Part shown: in pieces, positions 59,601 through 64,000 of the stretch | How the letters are laid out: each line of letters begins with the position of its first letter | Position numbering within the stretch: position 1 is the stretch's first letter | DNA from: Diphasiastrum complanatum | Taxonomy: Eukaryota; Streptophyta; Lycopodiopsida; Lycopodiales; Lycopodiaceae | Assembly (NCBI GenBank): GCA_029204225.1 | Contig: CM055099.1 | Location: 52,786,277 to 52,850,276, forward strand | Direction: 5' to 3' | Length of the DNA: 64,000 nt | Notes under the pieces: model-generated | What the model saw: only the letters and a program-made list of their open reading frames with translations | Told to the model about the DNA's origin: nothing | The model's database searches: none | Position numbers and translations under genes: made by a program

Positions 59601-62305
59601 ACGAAGGTGCATTCATGGTCAAAAATCAAAGTGCATTTTTGGATGATTCATGGTTTCTCGATTTTGGAGCAACTCAACACATGACCAATCAACGTGAGAT
59701 TTTCAACTCCTACGTGTCTTACATCACGAAGAAATTTTTTTTTATCTTAGTGACAATAGTACTCACACTATTGAAGGTGAAGGTATTGTAAGATTACGAT
59801 TCCAGCATGATCAATTCAAACTACTATCAAAGGCCTTATATGTTCCTAAACCCCCTACAAATCTGTTATCAGTAAGTAGAATTACAGATTTAGGTCATAA
59901 GATAGCATTCGAATCTGATCAATGCAAAATTATTGATAGGAGTAATAAGATCCTTGCACTCGGCAAGAGGCATGGTTACTTATATAGATTGGCACATTGT
60001 TATTCTGAGTCTAGTCAAGCCTTGAAAACCTATGTTCTAGTCAATAAAGCATTACTATGGCATCATCACTTAGGACACTTGAATTATGCATATGTTTTGA
60101 ACATGTCCAGACAATCCATGGTTCTTGATCTCGACTATCATTATGGTAAGGTCGATCTCCTTGTCTGTCATAGCTGTATCTTTGGAAAGCAGGCTATGAT
60201 TCCTTTTAGATCAAACTATAGGCATGTAGCAAAAAGTCTCTTAGATGTTGTTCATACAGATATATGTGGACCTATGCGAACTTTTTCATTGCTAGATGCA
60301 AAGTATTTCATTACTTTTATTAACGAATTCTCCAAAAGAATAGCTGTTTATTTCATTAAATAGAAATCAGAGGCTTTCATCAAATTCAGACAATTCAAAG
60401 AGCATGCTGAGAATCAAACTGGCAAATGAATCAAAGTATTGAGGTCAGATAATGGGGGAGAATACATCTCCACCGAATTTAAGGAGTATTGCCTTAATAA
60501 TGGCATTGAGCAACAATACATTACCTCCTATTTGCCTCAGTCAAATGGTCTTGCTGAAAGAACAGAACCTTAGTTGAATTGGCAAAGTGCATGCTATCAC
60601 ATGCGACACTTCTGACATCCTTCTGGGCTGAAGCTATTTCAATAGCAACCTATATTTAGATGTCCTACTAAAGGTCTCTCAAACAAAACACCATTCAAAG
60701 TTTGGACAGATACCAAACCTTCTTTATCAAACCTATGAGTTTGTGGATGTACTGCTTTTGCACAGATACCTCGTGATGTTAGGAAGAAGCTCAACTTCCA
60801 GAGTATCAAATGTATTTTCATCCGCTACACTACTTCAGATCAAGCCTACAAGTTGTTCGATCCCATCAAGTTGAAGATATTCACTAGCCAAGATGTCATC
60901 TTCATCAAAGATCAGTTTCAAGACTTCAAAGGAAAAGACAGTCCCCATGTAGCCGACCTGTCAGATTCTCCTAACATATTAAACTTTCCAGTTCCTCAGT
61001 CGACTATTCCCATTGAAGGTCCAAGCTCTTCTAATTTTGACGAACAACAAATCAACGATGAATCAGAAGATGATGATGTTGTAGTTCAGCAACTACAGTA
61101 TGATGATAATGATCAACTTCCTCTATGACCTAGAAGATCTTCAAGAGCAAGCAGACCACCTGTGAGGTATATCGACAAGTATGCAACCTGCCTTTTTCAG
61201 GAATCGACGTCTGTCCAAGAGGCACTCAGTCAGCTTGATTCAGATCTCTGGAAAGAAGCTATGGATAAAGAGTATTAGTCTCTTATCAAGAACCAGACAT
61301 GGACAATTGTCGAATTACCTGCTAGTAGAAACGTAGTTGATTGCAAATGGATTTCCAAAGTTAAGTACAATGCAGATGGAAGCATCAACAGGAGAAAGAC
61401 ACGACTTGTCGCCAGAGGATTTTCTTAAGTATACAACATCGATTACACTGAGACCTTCAGTCCAATAGTCAAGCATTCTTCTATTCGACTTTTTCTATCA
61501 TTTGCCGCTGCAACAAATTTGGAAATACATCAAATGGATGTGCAGACAACATATCTCAATGGAGTTATCTAAGAAGACATTTACATGGTGCAACCCGAAG
61601 GCTATATTATTGAGGATAAGCACAATCATGTGTGTAAACTCCATAAGGCACTTTATGGCTTGAAGCAATCTGCTCGAGCATGGTTTCAAAGGATCAATAC
61701 TTTCCTTATTGATCACGGCTACACACCTAGATCTTCACATTCAAACATTTACTTCAAAGCAGTGCAACAGTCTTTTATCATTATCACTTTATACGTGGAT
61801 GATACATTGTGTTTCAGCAACAGTACCGATCTGATAAAAGAAGACAAGACAATGCTATCTTTCGAATTCGATCTGGATGAAGCTCATTTATGCCTTGGTA
61901 TACAAATCCTTAGAGAGAAAATAGAAGTTGGACTACATTACACAACAGAGGTACATCTACAACATGTTAGTCAGATATAATCTGATTAATTGCAAGTTAG
62001 CTCTCTCACCAATGGAACCAGGTCTCAAATTGTCAAAGGACCAGTGTCCCCAAACAATTCATGAGAAGTAGCAGATGCGTGAGTATCCTTACCATTCTAT
62101 TATAGGATCTCTTATGTATGCCATGATCTATACCAGGCCAGACATAGCTTTTGTAGTCAGCTCTCTCAATCAGTTGATGACTAATCCTGGTGTAATACAT
62201 TGGAAGGCTCTTATCATAGTCATGAGATATCTTGGAGCTACTATGGACTTTTGCATTTGTTATGGAGTAGTTGACAACGATAAACTCAATTTACTTAGTG
62301 GTTAC
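59600..62305 (+). pseudogene. Copia D pol (PR, IN, RT, partial RNase H)
   Basis: Protease loop WFLDFGATQHMT, where relatives have D-S-G (Ser to Phe). Pre-integrase HHHLGHLN...CHSCIFGKQ; integrase with VHTDICGPM, FINEFSK (usual FIDEFS), LRSDNGGEY and SNGLAER. RT: DCKWISKVKYNADGSINR, QMDVQTTYLNG, HKALYGLKQSARAWF, and an intact YVDDTLCFS. Connection and RNase H start (HSIIGSLMYAMIYTRPDIAF). Stops at 60361 TAG, 60427 TGA, 61276 TAG, 61426 TAA, 61570 TAA and 62069 TAG all sit at Gln/Arg sites of relatives. RNase H ends at LLSGY near 62305; the remaining 75 bp before copia E are unrelated. Confidence 0.92.
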
Positions 62306-62380
62306 CTCACTATACCATCTTTCTCACTGGATATATCTATCTTCTCAACATCTATCAAAATATTGGAAAAATCTATCTAA

Positions 62381-62937
62381 TGTTGTAAGTAGGGGTCCTA
62401 AAAATGCCAAAGATGAAATGAGCTCTTTCGGCTTAGTAAAGACCCATCTTAGAATAAAAAATTCAAGGTAGGTAGAAGTAGAAACTCGAGCTACCATAGG
62501 AATTGCCATTTGTACTTTGCATGCCACATTTAACGCATGAAAATACTAGGTGGCACAATTAGACATATGGAGGTGGCTTGAATAAGTCTAGATAGCTTGA
62601 GAGGTGGATTCATAACTCCAATTCAACTCAAAGTAAGAGGAATGGATCTATATATATGTGATGTACTCTCATTGAGAAGATGATGAAATTTGTGTGTAAT
62701 GCAAATTTGGAGACTAAAGCTCTTTGTGCTCTCTCTCTCTCTACTCGAGTCTGTACTTTTATATTCTCTCTCTAGCCGAGTTGAGGCATTTTTATTGTGC
62801 TTAGCTTGTAACACAAAAATATTTCTTGTATGATCAACTTTCCTATTGTCAATCAATGCTAGTGATCTTTATGGTATTATTGGGCTTAGGAGATCAAAAG
62901 TACATGTGTAGGGCATCCCACACTTGTGAATTCAACA
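62381..62937 (+). repeat. 5' LTR of copia E
   Basis: 557 bp with perfect TGTTG...CAACA ends. TATA near 62649 (CTATATATATGTG), CT-rich R region near 62732-62745 and 62765-62773. The PBS follows directly. Inserted next to the truncated 3' side of copia D. Confidence 0.88.
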
Positions 62938-62950
62938 TGGTATCAGATCC
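62938..62950 (+). other. Primer-binding site of copia E
   Basis: TGGTATCAGATCC, adjacent to the LTR end. Confidence 0.85.
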
Positions 62951-63692
62951 TACCTAATATTTACAAGCAAATCTAATAAAAAAGTTTGCAAATTTGATCT
63001 GATTTCAAGCTAGGAATTGTCTAGATTCTACTTTCTAGCTAGTTTGCAGTTTTCTGGTGATTTAGAGCTTCAAACCACTTTGAATGGTCCAGATCAGGTA
63101 CTGTACGGAATTTCAGGTGTAGGCATGTGTGAAATCCGCCCATTTTCAGTTTGGTGGTTCTCTCTCACCTTAGATCCAAATTTCATGCAATTTGGCCCAC
63201 TAGAAAGCTAGAAATGGTAGAATCTGATGCAATTTGAATAATGATAGTTGGATAAGCCAATCAAAAGTTATAAGCTTTTGAATAGTCGTAGGTAGGGCGC
63301 CTAGACCTGTGGCAAATCGTGTGTACATGTCATTTATTGCCTGAATGATCACAAAAATCATCCAGAAGTTGACCAATCTCATCTATATGTGATTTAGACA
63401 AAATCTATAGGTTCTAGGCAAATTGTTTCATACAAATAGATTGTATTTGAGTCAATTTGACATTTTTGGAGTATTTCACACGTGTGAAATTCAGAGAACC
63501 ATAACTTGTGCCATACTTCATTTTTTTTTATGATTCAAATCTTGTTTTAGAGAGATTGTCAAACTAGTGAGATCTATCTCACAGTTTTTTGCTTAGTCTT
63601 ACATAGGATTTGGTTTTTTACCCTTAATTGGTTCCTATAGTAAGAAGATAAGCAATTTCTTCATCCATCTTTTTTTATTTCCATCATTCTTT
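62951..63692 (+). other. 5' leader of copia E
   Basis: Non-coding leader before gag. Contains CACACGTGTGAAATTC near 63477, the counterpart of the word in the copia F leader. Confidence 0.7.
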
Positions 63693-64000
63693 ATGACTTC
63701 AATGGGTGTCTTTCTATTAGAAGCAAGTGAAAGATTGTCAACCTCCAATTACTCAATTTGGAAGGTTAGCATGGAATATGTCTTAATTCTACAAGATGTG
63801 ATGGATATTGTACTTGGTATTGAAGAAGAACCACAAATTTCTCAAGAAATTCCAAAGTTCAAAAAGAGCGCTAGGATGGCTCTGTATTATATTAAAATGA
63901 ATGTCTCAAATGACATCTTAAGAGAAATTGGTGTTTGTACTAATGCCAAAGATGCTTGGGATACTCTCAAGTCCATCTATGAGGCAAAGAATACTTCTAG
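63693..64000 (+). CDS. Copia E gag, N-terminal part, runs off the window
   Basis: Open from ATG 63693 (MTSMGVFLLEASERLSTSNY) to the window end, about 102 codons with no lesion. Contains SNYSIWK (substrate-like DUF4219 start), MDIVLGIEEEP, and the UBN2 motif AKDAWDTLKSIYEAK. Gag would assemble the particle that packages element RNA. It is closely related to the decayed copia F gag at 480-995 (minus). With clean LTR ends and an undamaged gag start, this is the youngest-looking element here; the rest lies beyond the edge. Confidence 0.9.
   Translation, partial: MTSMGVFLLEASERLSTSNYSIWKVSMEYVLILQDVMDIVLGIEEEPQISQEIPKFKKSARMALYYIKMNVSNDILREIGVCTNAKDAWDTLKSIYEAKNTS

Overview
The window looks like nuclear DNA from a land plant with a large, repeat-filled genome. 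The evidence is several Ty1/copia and Ty3/gypsy lineages typical of plants, primer-binding sites (PBS) matching initiator tRNA-Met and tRNA-Asp, chromodomain integrase, nested LTRs, and many long GA/CT microsatellites. A fern, lycophyte, bryophyte or gymnosperm would fit, but the species cannot be fixed from sequence alone. I saw no rRNA or tRNA gene, no CRISPR array and no bacterial-style operon.

Layout. 0-2.2 kb: copia remnant (copia F, minus) with PBS and LTR end. 2.2-5.5 kb: gypsy gag-protease relic with a tRNA-Asp PBS, then a coiled-coil frame joined to a copia RT fragment. 6-8 kb: minus coiled-coil relic, then a plus-strand fragment of an N4/N6-type DNA methyltransferase. 8.8-11.4 kb: Athila/Tat-like gypsy relic (minus) cut by GA microsatellites. 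11.4-15.4 kb: LTR-like pieces and broken frames. 15.9-16.8 kb: the best intact gene, an intronless 289-codon ORF with a C-terminal ubiquitin-like domain. 17.9-20.7 kb: chromoviral integrase plus 3' LTR (family A). 21.6-23.3 kb: a frameshifted gene of unknown family. 24-31 kb: copia and gypsy debris in both orientations. 31-42.3 kb: a complex of LTR families A and B, including tandem LTR-B copies in a higher-order repeat of about 3.47 kb. 42.3-46.1 kb: CpG-rich palindromic and foldback DNA split by a solo LTR with a 5-bp target duplication. 46.5-47.9 kb: A-rich and G-rich satellites. 48.0-48.8 kb: an unknown ORF behind a splice-acceptor-like site. 49.8-50.2 kb: a large hairpin. 51-64 kb: nested copia elements (C, D, E), the last running off the end.

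How it works together. Almost everything coding is retrotransposon-derived and decayed. Where the original codon is clear from family motifs, premature stops are mostly explained by C-to-T changes (CAG to TAG, CAA to TAA, CGA to TGA), as expected from deamination of methylated cytosine in silenced repeats. The ubiquitin-tailed ORF lacks such damage and carries poly(A) signals, so it is the most likely expressed gene. The most unusual non-coding structures are the LTR-B higher-order array, the CpG-rich foldback DNA with recurring poly-C/ACCCGCCGCGGCGGGT/poly-G palindromes, and the hairpin near 50 kb.
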